Of a stretch of DNA of 64,000 bases, positions 54,205 to 64,000 are shown piece after piece (within the stretch, counting starts at the first letter, position 1; the number at the start of each line of letters is the position of its first letter). The notes beneath the pieces were generated by a model that was given only the letters and a program-made list of their open reading frames with translations, searched no databases and was not told where the DNA came from. The translations under genes were made by a program, and so were the position numbers. The DNA is from Paenibacillus sp. L3-i20 (GTDB lineage: Bacteria; Bacillota; Bacilli; Paenibacillales; Paenibacillaceae): assembly GCF_022180385.2 (NCBI RefSeq), contig NZ_BQME02000001.1, positions 1,088,501 through 1,152,500 on the forward strand. The letters run 5' to 3'.

Positions 54205-56064
54205 TCACTCTTTATATGACAATGAGTTGCGCACTTGATGAACTCTTAGCTCCGAGTCAGCAAACAAACGACGTTTGGCTAACTGTTCTAACTCATTGGT
54301 TGGCGACAATAAATTAAAGGTGTTGTAACGATCATTCCACTTAGGAAATTGTTCCTGATAACGGATTATAATTGCTCGCGCTTGCTTCCAAAATTTCTGC
54401 TCCGAATAGCCGTATTTATCTGCAAGAAATATCGCAATTTCTCCAAGATTAATAAAGAAAAATGCACCCAGAACAAGATCCTTAATATTTTCGGTATCTT
54501 CTGTTTCAATAAATGAATTACGGTTCACTCTTGTATGAGCGTCTGGTGTAACATGAAGATTTGGACAGCCCTCAGGGTTCGCCAAATGCTTTCTTGAGAA
54601 GCGTATTCCATCATGAAAATCTTTCATCGCAATTCTAGTCGGCAATCCCGCTTCATGAATGAGGATCAAGTTTTGGGCATGCGATTCAAATGCGATACCA
54701 TGTCCGTACAACAAATGAATAATAGGAACAATACTTTTCTCCAGCAGCTGCTGTACCCAAACATCTATACCATACATACCGATCCACTTTTGAATAAAAG
54801 GTGTCCCGTCCGCACTAAGGGCACATAGAGCAGTAAATGCACATGCCTCTTCTCCACTCCTAAGTTTCGTATGCAGGCTCGTCCGCCATATGCAGCCAAG
54901 TGATCCATAAGTAAATGAAGCAAGCTGGTCCGAGCGTTCAGTTGATTGATAAGAAGCGCCAATATATTCTTCTAAAATTGATAGTTTTAGCTCATCATGT
55001 AAATAACGATCACTTTCCACAATAGAAGAAAGCCAGTCAGAGATGAGAGGTGCATTAGCCACAGTATGAGGCGCCAATACTCTCCCCGTTGAAGTATTAA
55101 TGATGTTCATAGATAGTTTGAGGTATGCTTTCTCTGGATGAGTGGTGTTTGTTAACGTTCGAATAGATTGCTGGGGACGATATCCATCCTCTGACTCTCC
55201 AAGCTTTACAATAAGCTCATTATGAATGTCAGTGTGGTAATAGGGTATGATGCGGTGTTTCCATTGCCATGGATGTACAGGCATTAAGGCATAATTTTCT
55301 GGCTTTAAACCACGGCTATCTAATACGTTGTAAAATACTTTTAATTGCTGGCTACCAAGCTCCTCTACTATCCAATCAGGAGACTTATTGGCGGAACTTG
55401 AGAGAGTCACATTATGTTTATGAACAGCTAGCCAAATCGGCTTTATCTCTGCTCGAAATTCAGGTCCATAACGATATTGCTCCTCAAAATCAAAGCCAAG
55501 TCGCGATTTATAACTCGGATGATAGAGATGACCGTCCATTACTGCGCCCTCAAGTTCATCATAGCTGCATTCAGACAGTAATTCGCTCTCCTCCATACGG
55601 GTCTGTTGTGCCAATACATCGTTTAATAGGGTTTGCTCTAGTTCATGAATAAAAGCAATTACTAGAGATTGATCCCCGCCGATCGTACTCGCCGCGTCGA
55701 GTAGAAATAAGGATAACGAGTCTACTTCAGCTCTCTTATCGTCTTCTATACGAAACACAGGACCTTCATCCAAACGAATTCTTCCAAACGTGTATCGTTC
55801 GCTTCCGCTGCATATATAAGTAATCTCTTTACCTCTATGGTCGGTAACTCCAAGGATGAATTGTGTTTTATTTTCTAATGGAACTTTTTGAGCTGGAAGT
55901 ACCTTTTCGAATAACAGTGCTTCGATCAGTTGTCGCAAAATACGTTGTCTTACTTTTTTATATTGTGGTCCGCAAATTGCTGATTCTACACTATCGCGTT
56001 GTGATCGTTCTGACATCGTATCGGCATATCCCGTCCTATTCAACGTCAATTTCACCCCATTCAT
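54205..56064 (-). CDS. NIS siderophore synthetase, IucA/IucC family (second)
   Basis: The 619-residue IucA/IucC enzyme has HPSYKSRLGFD, MPVHPWQWKHRI, QSIRTLTNTTHPEKAYLKLSMNI and GIAFESHAQNLILIHEAGLPTRIAMKDFHDGIRF motifs. Two NIS synthetases usually act in turn on the two carboxyls of citrate; this one matches RhbF by position. It overlaps the SbnB-like gene by 4 bases (ATGA). The length fits the family. Confidence 0.94.
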   Translation of the reverse strand: MNGVKLTLNRTGYADTMSERSQRDSVESAICGPQYKKVRQRILRQLIEALLFEKVLPAQKVPLENKTQFILGVTDHRGKEITYICSGSERYTFGRIRLDEGPVFRIEDDKRAEVDSLSLFLLDAASTIGGDQSLVIAFIHELEQTLLNDVLAQQTRMEESELLSECSYDELEGAVMDGHLYHPSYKSRLGFDFEEQYRYGPEFRAEIKPIWLAVHKHNVTLSSSANKSPDWIVEELGSQQLKVFYNVLDSRGLKPENYALMPVHPWQWKHRIIPYYHTDIHNELIVKLGESEDGYRPQQSIRTLTNTTHPEKAYLKLSMNIINTSTGRVLAPHTVANAPLISDWLSSIVESDRYLHDELKLSILEEYIGASYQSTERSDQLASFTYGSLGCIWRTSLHTKLRSGEEACAFTALCALSADGTPFIQKWIGMYGIDVWVQQLLEKSIVPIIHLLYGHGIAFESHAQNLILIHEAGLPTRIAMKDFHDGIRFSRKHLANPEGCPNLHVTPDAHTRVNRNSFIETEDTENIKDLVLGAFFFINLGEIAIFLADKYGYSEQKFWKQARAIIIRYQEQFPKWNDRYNTFNLLSPTNELEQLAKRRLFADSELRVHQVRNSLSYKE

Positions 56065-57128
56065 CTGTACATATCCAACCAGACGCCAAGCCCTTTACGC
56101 CGTGCTGCCTCATACACATACTGTGCACAAGCGACATCTTCAATTGCCATACCCATTGGATTAAGTACAATAATTTCTTGGTCATTTTCACGACCTGCTA
56201 TTTTGCCACTCACTATTTCACCGAGCTCTGCATGAAGTTGTTCTCTAGAGAAAGTTCCTTCTAGAACAAGCTGATTAATAATTTTTTTCTCCCGATTGCA
56301 CTGATCCCAATCATCCACTACTACTTTGTCAGCCTTCAGAAATACATCCTTGTGAACATCCATAATGGAAACATTGCTTACAAATGCACCCTTTGGAATC
56401 CACTCATAAGGTAAATACGGCTTATCCGTTACCGTACATGTTATAATGACATCCGCTGCCTCTACACCTGCACGTGCAGTTTCGACTATATTCATTTTCA
56501 CCGCAGGGAATAACTCCTTTAAGTACAGAGCCAGTTCATGCGCTGCTTCTTTTTTGACATCGTATAAAAATACATCTTTAACCGAATCAAAATGCTGAAG
56601 CATCGAGAGCAACTGAGCCTTCGCAATATAGCCGCAACCGATACATGTTAATCGTTCAAAACCGGCTTTAGCCAAATGTTTCGCTGCTACAACTGTAATA
56701 GCTGCTGTTCGCATACTGCTAATAAAACCTGCTTCCATAACAGCAATCGGATAGTTGCTAACAGGATCATTTAACACTATTAATCCACTCGCCCGTTCAA
56801 GGCCTCTTTCTTTCGGATTGTCATGTTTGCTCCCGATCCACTTAATTCCAGATATTGGTTCACTTCCCGACAGATGCGCAGGCATTGCAATAATACGATC
56901 TGCAATATGACCCTCACTTTCTGCTGTTCTTAAATATGGTTTCAGCGGTTGAACAAACAATCCCTCCGCATGCAATTTAAGTGCATTTTCAATTGCTTGT
57001 ACATATATATTGGAGGAAGCTCCTCCCGCCTGTTGTATATGACTTCTACTTAAGTACAATAGTCTAGTTCCTATATCTATTGTTTCTGCTTCAGATGTTT
57101 TTTCTGAACGTAAAGATACATTACTCAT
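56061..57128 (-). CDS. sbnB: SbnB-like N-carboxyethyl-diaminopropionate dehydrogenase
   Basis: The 355-residue protein is of the ornithine cyclodeaminase/mu-crystallin family, with NAD-binding segment LTCIGCGYIAKAQLLSML and SNYPIAVMEAGFISSMRTAAI. With SbnA next to it, SbnB oxidatively cleaves N-(1-amino-1-carboxy-2-ethyl)-glutamate into L-2,3-diaminopropionate and 2-oxoglutarate. The ATG at 57128 has GAGGGG upstream and overlaps the sbnA stop by 8 bases. True ornithine cyclodeaminase is less likely given this pairing. Confidence 0.9.
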   Translation of the reverse strand: MSNVSLRSEKTSEAETIDIGTRLLYLSRSHIQQAGGASSNIYVQAIENALKLHAEGLFVQPLKPYLRTAESEGHIADRIIAMPAHLSGSEPISGIKWIGSKHDNPKERGLERASGLIVLNDPVSNYPIAVMEAGFISSMRTAAITVVAAKHLAKAGFERLTCIGCGYIAKAQLLSMLQHFDSVKDVFLYDVKKEAAHELALYLKELFPAVKMNIVETARAGVEAADVIITCTVTDKPYLPYEWIPKGAFVSNVSIMDVHKDVFLKADKVVVDDWDQCNREKKIINQLVLEGTFSREQLHAELGEIVSGKIAGRENDQEIIVLNPMGMAIEDVACAQYVYEAARRKGLGVWLDMYR

Positions 57129-58146
57129 GAACAACTTCCCCCTCAACTGCTAGCCATTTAGCTTCCACCATTGCATACCAATCATCGTCGTAAACTTTGT
57201 CCATGTACCGCTCACCACGATCAGGCAAAATAATAACGACACGAAGTGGACGACCAATAGGTTTTCTCATCTTTGCAACTACTTGCTGTGCAGCCGCAAC
57301 AACTGAACCTGAAGAGCCGCCAGCGAATATACCCTCATATCGAAGCAATGCACGGCACCCGTTTGCAGAGTCCAAATCATTAATGTGGTAAACAGAATCA
57401 ATTTCACTTTTGTTTAACAATTCGGGAATTCGGCTTGCGCCGATTCCAGGCAAATCTCTAGATCCCGGTGGTCCACCAAATATAATCGAACCTACTGCAT
57501 CTACACCAACGACATGTAATGCTGGAAACTTCTCTCTTAAACGTCTGGCAATACCCATAATACTTCCAGAAGTACTTACTCCTGCTATTAATACATCGAG
57601 ATCATCCAGCGCATCTGCAATTTCTGTTCCAGTGCCTTCAAAATGAGACTTCCAGTTATTAGAATTTGCATATTGATTAATCCACACACTATTTGGAATG
57701 CTGCCAAGCAAATATTGCACATGGGCAATGCGAGTAAGTAGGTATCCTCCTTGCTCATCAGCTTCCGTAACCATTTCAATATTGGCACCCATTTGCTTCA
57801 TAATTTTTAAATTAACAGCTGAAACTTTAGGATCTACTACACAAGTAACAGCAAGACCGTATAATCTCCCCATCATCGCAAGTGCAATTCCCAAATTTCC
57901 AGATGTACTCTCTACGATATGAGAATTGGATTGAATAGTCCCATTTTTGAGTCCTTGCTCGATAATATATCTAGCTGGTCGATCTTTCATACTTCCACCA
58001 GGATTCATACATTCAAGCTTCGCTAGCACTTCAATATCAGGATCAGTAAACAATCTGTTTAGTCTGACAAGCGGAGTATCTCCTATACATTCCAATATCG
58101 ATGACTTTATAGATAAGGAATTTATTGGTGCATGTGATTTAAGAAT
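57121..58146 (-). CDS. sbnA: SbnA-like N-carboxyethyl-diaminopropionate synthase
   Basis: This is a cysteine-synthase-family PLP enzyme (about 341 residues) with CIGDTPLVRLNRLF, PLP lysine in PGGSMKDRPARYII, ESTSGNLGIALAM and a GIFAGGSSGS loop. SbnA joins O-phosphoserine and glutamate for L-2,3-diaminopropionate synthesis. The start is uncertain. In-frame ATGs at 58185/58191 lie inside the Fur box without a ribosome site. AAGGAGG stands eight bases before an ATT codon at 58146, which fits the family length. A TTG at 58095 is the other option. It is the first gene of the nine-gene siderophore operon. Confidence 0.85.
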   Translation of the reverse strand: MLKSHAPINSLSIKSSILECIGDTPLVRLNRLFTDPDIEVLAKLECMNPGGSMKDRPARYIIEQGLKNGTIQSNSHIVESTSGNLGIALAMMGRLYGLAVTCVVDPKVSAVNLKIMKQMGANIEMVTEADEQGGYLLTRIAHVQYLLGSIPNSVWINQYANSNNWKSHFEGTGTEIADALDDLDVLIAGVSTSGSIMGIARRLREKFPALHVVGVDAVGSIIFGGPPGSRDLPGIGASRIPELLNKSEIDSVYHINDLDSANGCRALLRYEGIFAGGSSGSVVAAAQQVVAKMRKPIGRPLRVVIILPDRGERYMDKVYDDDWYAMVEAKWLAVEGEVVHE

Positions 58147-58175
58147 CTTTTTCGCCTCCTTCTTGCTCCTATTAA

Positions 58176-58190
58176 TGATTATCATTATCA
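58176..58190 (-). promoter_or_regulatory. Fur box of the siderophore biosynthesis operon
   Basis: TGATTATCATTATCA, with an overlapping match in AATGATTATCATTATCATT, lies 30 bases ahead of the presumed sbnA start. It is a strong iron-repression site. Confidence 0.88.
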
Positions 58191-58249
58191 TTGAATACAA
58201 TCGTAACACCGCACAATTTCATCGTACATACTCCAAAAAGAGTATAAAA

Positions 58250-58669
58250 TCATCTACTTAGAGTAGGCGCCTGGTTAACTTTTTCAATCTCTCTTAACAT
58301 CTCAAACACAAATTCACTACCAGAAGAACTGATATTTAGACATTTTTTAATATTTTGTATATGCTTTTTTACGGTATTTTCTGAAATAAACATATGGCTT
58401 GCTATCCGTTTAACCGAATAATGCTCAATTAAGAGTTGTACTATTTTACATTGGCGTTCAGTTAATAATGGATGCTCTAACCAAGGTATACTCTTATCAT
58501 TAATTTGGTAATCATATTCGATTGATAACTGAGCTGGATGTGGAGATAATTGTTGTTTTACATGTTGTTCTATAAAATGATTTAAATCGTTGTATAGTTT
58601 ATTATTTCCCCCCTCTACAATTGAACCTTGCATCTTTATCGTAATAGTATGAATGTATCCCTTCATCAT
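58250..58669 (-). CDS. Short LuxR-type HTH regulator
   Basis: The 139-residue protein has a C-terminal LuxR/GerE helix-turn-helix (LTERQCKIVQLLIEHYSVKRIASHMFISENTVKKHIQNI, about 70-110). A 65-residue N-terminal part bears no recognised sensor domain. The second ATG (58666) is better spaced from GGGAGG than the first. It lies just upstream of the siderophore operon on the same strand and is divergent from the Btr-like gene, so it may help control siderophore synthesis. Confidence 0.8.
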   Translation of the reverse strand: MMKGYIHTITIKMQGSIVEGGNNKLYNDLNHFIEQHVKQQLSPHPAQLSIEYDYQINDKSIPWLEHPLLTERQCKIVQLLIEHYSVKRIASHMFISENTVKKHIQNIKKCLNISSSGSEFVFEMLREIEKVNQAPTLSR

Positions 58670-58744
58670 TGCCTCCCAGTTTTTTTCATAATAGTTTTAC
58701 TATTAACAATTACTTTTAAAAAATATTTATTTCATTTCCATCGT

Positions 58745-58759
58745 TGATAATCATTATCA
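58745..58759. promoter_or_regulatory. Perfect Fur box between the two regulator genes
   Basis: TGATAATCATTATCA is an exact palindromic match to the Fur consensus, 115 bases ahead of the AraC-type gene and 76 bases ahead of the LuxR-type gene. Confidence 0.9.
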
Positions 58760-58873
58760 ACGTGGTACACTATATATTAGTGCAATGGTTAACACGATTG
58801 AATATCCTATTGCATCCTCTCTTTTGTCTAATTGTTGCACTAAACACATTGAAAAAAGGGGCCATAACGATAA

Positions 58874-60487
58874 ATGACCACTCCTATCATTTCTGCAACT
58901 CATGATCAGATGTATCTCTTCTTATCCATTCAACGCTATCAGCATCGAGATCATGTAGAAATTACAAGGATACAGTCTGATGAAACCAACTCCCATCTTA
59001 TTTTTATTTCATCAGGTAAAGGAACGCTTGAAATTGGTCAAAAGATCTATCATTCTGAGCCGATGCAAACCTATTTTCTACCCGCAGGAACACCGATAAA
59101 GGGAATGCTGTATGCCCACCACATTCAATATTTCGTCGTTAGCTTTCAAACTATCTCCTTGACTAGGGGAGAGCATCAATGGGTTGGAACCACTTCGGAT
59201 GTTTGTACAAGCTTACTAACTTCTGGGTTTATAAAACTTAGCGACCCCCTCTTTATGTATCGCGAAATTAAAAACTTATACGACACCCATCTTATTGAAC
59301 TTAACCGCATTCGTACGAATCTAATTCTTCAAAATCTACTCCTGCATATTCATACCCAAAGAAATGCCGTATCTGAGCTACAGCTTGAGCGCCAACCGAA
59401 ATGGAATGGCATTGAAGAAAGCATCACATATATGCACACCAATCTTAATAAAAAAATGAATAGAGATACTCTTGCCGCCATTGCAAAACTAACACCAAGC
59501 TCTTATTGTCGCAGCTTCAAAAAAACGAAAGGTATTTCACCGATGGATTATTTAAATCAAATTCGAATTGAACAAGCTAAGCAATTACTTGCAGCTGGAC
59601 ATTCGTGCAAAAAGGTTGCCTATCGTCTTGGATATGTAAGTGAATACTACTTCAGTCGTGTTTTCAAAAAAACAACAGGGCTACCCCCAACTATTTATAT
59701 GAAGCGTGAACACTCGAAAATCGCTGTTGCCTCACGATTTGGCATTCAATTAAATTTGGAATCTATGGGTGTCGAACCTATTCTCGTTATTGATTGTTAT
59801 CCACACCCAGGAATCGATGCTGATGATTACAATCGTAGACTAATGAACCAGCTTGAAGAATTACGAAGTGCAGAGCCCGATCTCATTATCGGAGATTATT
59901 CACATGCAAGCTTCTATGAAACATTTAAACGGATTGCACCGACCGTCATATTTGAAAACGATCTAGATTGGTTAACAACACATCGCAAAATTTCAGAACT
60001 TGTAGGAAGAGAAATCGAAGCACAAATCGTCGTAGAAGCACTAGACAAAAAAATTGCAGGGGCTAGACAATGGATCAGTCAATTGGAGAAAGTACCGACT
60101 GTATCTGTATTACAAATGATGAACGACCACTTTTACTTACAAGGAACCAAAAATCATCCCTTAAATCATCTACTGTACAATGAACTACGCTTATCTGCAG
60201 GTAAGCATGTACCAAAAAACAAAATGAGACTGGAATTGTATCCTGCTGATTTACCCCCAATGGACAGCGATTACTTGTGGATCCGTATGTATTCCGACAC
60301 ACCAGAAGTTATACACACCTTACAACGTTTGAAGGAACATCGAAACTGGAGTAGTATTCAGGCTGTGCATAACAATCAAGTTCATTTTATTAACAATTGG
60401 CTAGTTATGAGCTGGACTCCACAAGGAAGGGAACAGATTGTGGATGAAGTGTTGGGGTATTTAGCAAATACGTACGTTACCGTTTAA
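58874..60487 (+). CDS. Btr-like AraC regulator fused to a siderophore-binding domain
   Basis: The 537-residue protein combines an N-terminal cupin-like sensor segment, an AraC double helix-turn-helix (about 185-285, ending GYVSEYYFSRVFKKTTGLPPTIYMK) and a C-terminal FepB-like periplasmic-binding domain (about 295-537). This layout is that of Bacillus Btr, which binds ferric siderophore in the cytoplasm and activates its uptake genes. Here it probably activates the siderophore and transport operons. AAAAAGGGG lies nine bases before the ATG. Confidence 0.92.
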   Translation: MTTPIISATHDQMYLFLSIQRYQHRDHVEITRIQSDETNSHLIFISSGKGTLEIGQKIYHSEPMQTYFLPAGTPIKGMLYAHHIQYFVVSFQTISLTRGEHQWVGTTSDVCTSLLTSGFIKLSDPLFMYREIKNLYDTHLIELNRIRTNLILQNLLLHIHTQRNAVSELQLERQPKWNGIEESITYMHTNLNKKMNRDTLAAIAKLTPSSYCRSFKKTKGISPMDYLNQIRIEQAKQLLAAGHSCKKVAYRLGYVSEYYFSRVFKKTTGLPPTIYMKREHSKIAVASRFGIQLNLESMGVEPILVIDCYPHPGIDADDYNRRLMNQLEELRSAEPDLIIGDYSHASFYETFKRIAPTVIFENDLDWLTTHRKISELVGREIEAQIVVEALDKKIAGARQWISQLEKVPTVSVLQMMNDHFYLQGTKNHPLNHLLYNELRLSAGKHVPKNKMRLELYPADLPPMDSDYLWIRMYSDTPEVIHTLQRLKEHRNWSSIQAVHNNQVHFINNWLVMSWTPQGREQIVDEVLGYLANTYVTV

Positions 60488-60512
60488 ATTTTTATACGAA
60501 ACCATTTGTTAC

Positions 60513-60795
60513 TGTGTATAAGTAATATCTTGAGATAAAGTTATACATAACTGTTCATGGTTTGTGTATAAATAATCTTAATTTTCATCTTCTACAAGCT
60601 ATTTATCAACTTTATTTAACTAATCTGAATAATAAGCAATATTTCTACTATTTATGCACTGTGTATAAGTAATTTATATAGCTCGGCTGTATAACTTTAT
60701 CTATACACTGTGTATAAATCATTATTTATACAAGAGTTATACATAACTGTTCATCTATTGTGCATAGTTACTTCAAAAACAATAAGTTATACACA
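60513..60795. repeat. Cluster of five TTATACACA boxes
   Basis: The exact 9-mer TTATACACA (or its complement) occurs at 60513-60521, 60563-60571, 60660-60668, 60709-60717 and 60787-60795; four are on the minus strand and the last on the plus. It differs by one base from the DnaA box TTATCCACA. A 19-bp direct repeat GTTATACATAACTGTTCAT occurs near 60540 and 60736. The region is about 75% AT and gene-free. Confidence 0.65.
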
Positions 60796-60797
60796 AC

Positions 60798-60915
60798 AAA
60801 AAACCCTTCTATCAGAAGGGTTTTCTCATGTATGGTGCGCGTAGAGGGACTTGAACCCCCACGGTCGCCCGCTAGATCCTAAGTCTAGTGCGTCTGCCAA
60901 TTCCGCCATACGCGC
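60798..60915 (-). repeat. tRNA-Leu/terminator module, copy 3
   Basis: Near-identical to copies 1 and 2, with one change in the terminator T-run (TTTTCT). It marks the right border of the siderophore segment. The bases beyond the tRNA (CGTG) match copy 1, and those before the terminator match copy 2. Confidence 0.9.
60833..60915 (-). tRNA. tRNA-Leu (TAG), copy 3
   Basis: Identical in sequence to the two copies at 40724 and 41194. Last gene of the seven-tRNA run. Confidence 0.95.
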
Positions 60916-60938
60916 GTGGGTATTACCGGGTAAATAAC

Positions 60939-61014
60939 TGGTGAGCCATGAAGGACTCGAACCTTCGACACCCTGATTAAAAGTCAGGTGCTCTACCAAC
61001 TGAGCTAATGGCTC
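60939..61014 (-). tRNA. tRNA-Lys (TTT)
   Basis: Minus-strand cloverleaf GAGCCAT...ATGGCTC with anticodon loop CTTTTAA (TTT) and encoded CCA. Confidence 0.95.
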
Positions 61015-61026
61015 TTACTAAGAAAA

Positions 61027-61100
61027 TGGCTGGGGATCCAGGATTCGAACCTAGGATGACGGAGTCAAAGTCCGTTGCCTTACCGCTTGGCTAAACCCCA
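61027..61100 (-). tRNA. tRNA-Gln (TTG)
   Basis: Minus-strand cloverleaf TGGGGTT...ATCCCCA with anticodon loop CTTTGAC (TTG) and encoded CCA. Confidence 0.94.
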
Positions 61101-61110
61101 GCGAACGGTA

Positions 61111-61186
61111 TGGTGGAGGATGACGGGATCGAACCGCCGACCCTCTGCTTGTAAGGCAGATGCTCTCCCAGCTGAGCTAATCCTCC
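61111..61186 (-). tRNA. tRNA-Val (TAC)
   Basis: Minus-strand cloverleaf GGAGGAT...ATCCTCC with anticodon loop CTTACAA (TAC) and encoded CCA. Confidence 0.95.
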
Positions 61187-61191
61187 ATAAA

Positions 61192-61266
61192 TGGTGACCC
61201 GTAGGGGACTCGAACCCCTGTTACCTCCGTGAAAGGGAGGTGTCTTAACCACTTGACCAACGGGCC
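61192..61266 (-). tRNA. tRNA-Glu (TTC)
   Basis: Minus-strand cloverleaf GGCCCGT...ACGGGTC with anticodon loop CTTTCAC (TTC) and encoded CCA. Confidence 0.95.
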
Positions 61267-61326
61267 TAACTAAAAGTGTTACTGGCTTGTCCTTCGCATG
61301 AATTCAGGAATTGTTCATTCAAGAAC

Positions 61327-61402
61327 TGGAGCTCTCAACCGGGATCGAACCGGTGACCTCATCCTTACCATGGATGCACTCTACCTACTGAGCTATGAGA
61401 GC
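61327..61402 (-). tRNA. tRNA-Thr (GGT)
   Basis: Minus-strand cloverleaf GCTCTCA...TGAGAGC with anticodon loop ATGGTAA (GGT) and encoded CCA. Confidence 0.93.
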
Positions 61403-61407
61403 AATAA

Positions 61408-61483
61408 TGGCTCCCCGAACAGGACTCGAACCTGTGACAACTCGATTAACAGTCGAGTGCTCTACCAACTGAGCTATCAGGGA
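61408..61483 (-). tRNA. tRNA-Asn (GTT)
   Basis: Minus-strand cloverleaf TCCCTGA...TCGGGGA with anticodon loop CTGTTAA (GTT) and encoded CCA. First tRNA after the 23S rRNA gene. Confidence 0.94.
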
Positions 61484-61689
61484 ACAACGCACATTCAAGT
61501 AAAAAATGTGTCCAAGAGCTTCAATTGCAAAAGACAGTGTTTTTCGCTCATGATGCCATCTAAATCGCTTTAGAAAGGACATTATTTCGCTCTTCAAGGT
61601 TTTTGCACCTTGAAAACTGGATACGAAAGAATAGCTTGAGTTACTTTATCTGTTTGCTTATAAGTTGTATGACCTATATAAGCGTATTA
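61484..61689. other. 23S-tRNA spacer without a 5S rRNA gene
   Basis: The 206-base spacer contains the stem CAAGG/CCTTG at about 61596-61615 (the TTTTCAAGG... motif common in rRNA spacers) but no 5S rRNA sequence. The usual order would place 5S here. Confidence 0.7.

Positions 61690-64000
<2,311 letters not shown>

Overview
The window looks like the chromosome of a spore-former of the Paenibacillus group. The evidence is the block sigW-rsiW-cdaA-cdaR-glmM-glmS, a glmS ribozyme in front of glmS, strong AGGAGG ribosome sites with frequent TTG/GTG starts, Fur boxes, and a tRNA block next to a 23S rRNA gene. Genus is an inference; no 16S sequence is present. Most genes lie on the minus strand.

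Positions 1-23071 are an accessory island downstream of glmS, at the classical Tn7 attachment site. It carries tnsA, tnsB, tnsC, a tnsD-type tniQ and a second tniQ. Its cargo includes a Wadjet anti-plasmid operon (jetD-jetA-jetB-jetC, with jetC running off the left edge) led by a small ribbon-helix-helix gene. Four tandem 20-bp repeats end in TGT only 24 bp from the glmS stop, as expected for a Tn7-type right end. Inside lies a second, different pair of Tn7-type ends (15694 and 22847). It encloses an AbiL-like pair (ATPase plus RloB/Toprim), a large unrecognised GTPase with a structured leader, a broken zinc-ribbon gene and an IS110 relic, but no transposase. The segment is thus a layered defence island built from at least two Tn7-like elements.

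Positions 23072-36600 are core chromosome: glmS, glmM, the c-di-AMP cyclase cdaA and its regulator cdaR, the sigma W/RsiW envelope-stress pair, a PDZ-less HtrA-type protease, PEP carboxylase and a membrane-anchored hypothetical protein. An intact IS1182-type element follows at 36620-38396, then four tRNA genes.

Positions 39000-60500 are devoted to iron. There is a Fur-controlled FecE-type ATPase, a binding protein with two permeases, an exporter and a nine-gene NRPS-independent siderophore operon. That operon has all six functions of the rhizobactin 1021/schizokinen pathway plus the SbnA/SbnB pair that makes L-2,3-diaminopropionate, so a hybrid product is possible. A short LuxR-type protein and a Btr-like AraC/binding-protein fusion flank a perfect Fur box at the top of the locus. 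The 19.5 kb between two tRNA-Leu copies is bounded by direct repeats of about 118 bp; a third copy lies nearby.

The right edge holds a cluster of five DnaA-box-like 9-mers, seven tRNA genes and the 3' part of a 23S rRNA gene. No 5S gene lies between the 23S and the tRNAs.
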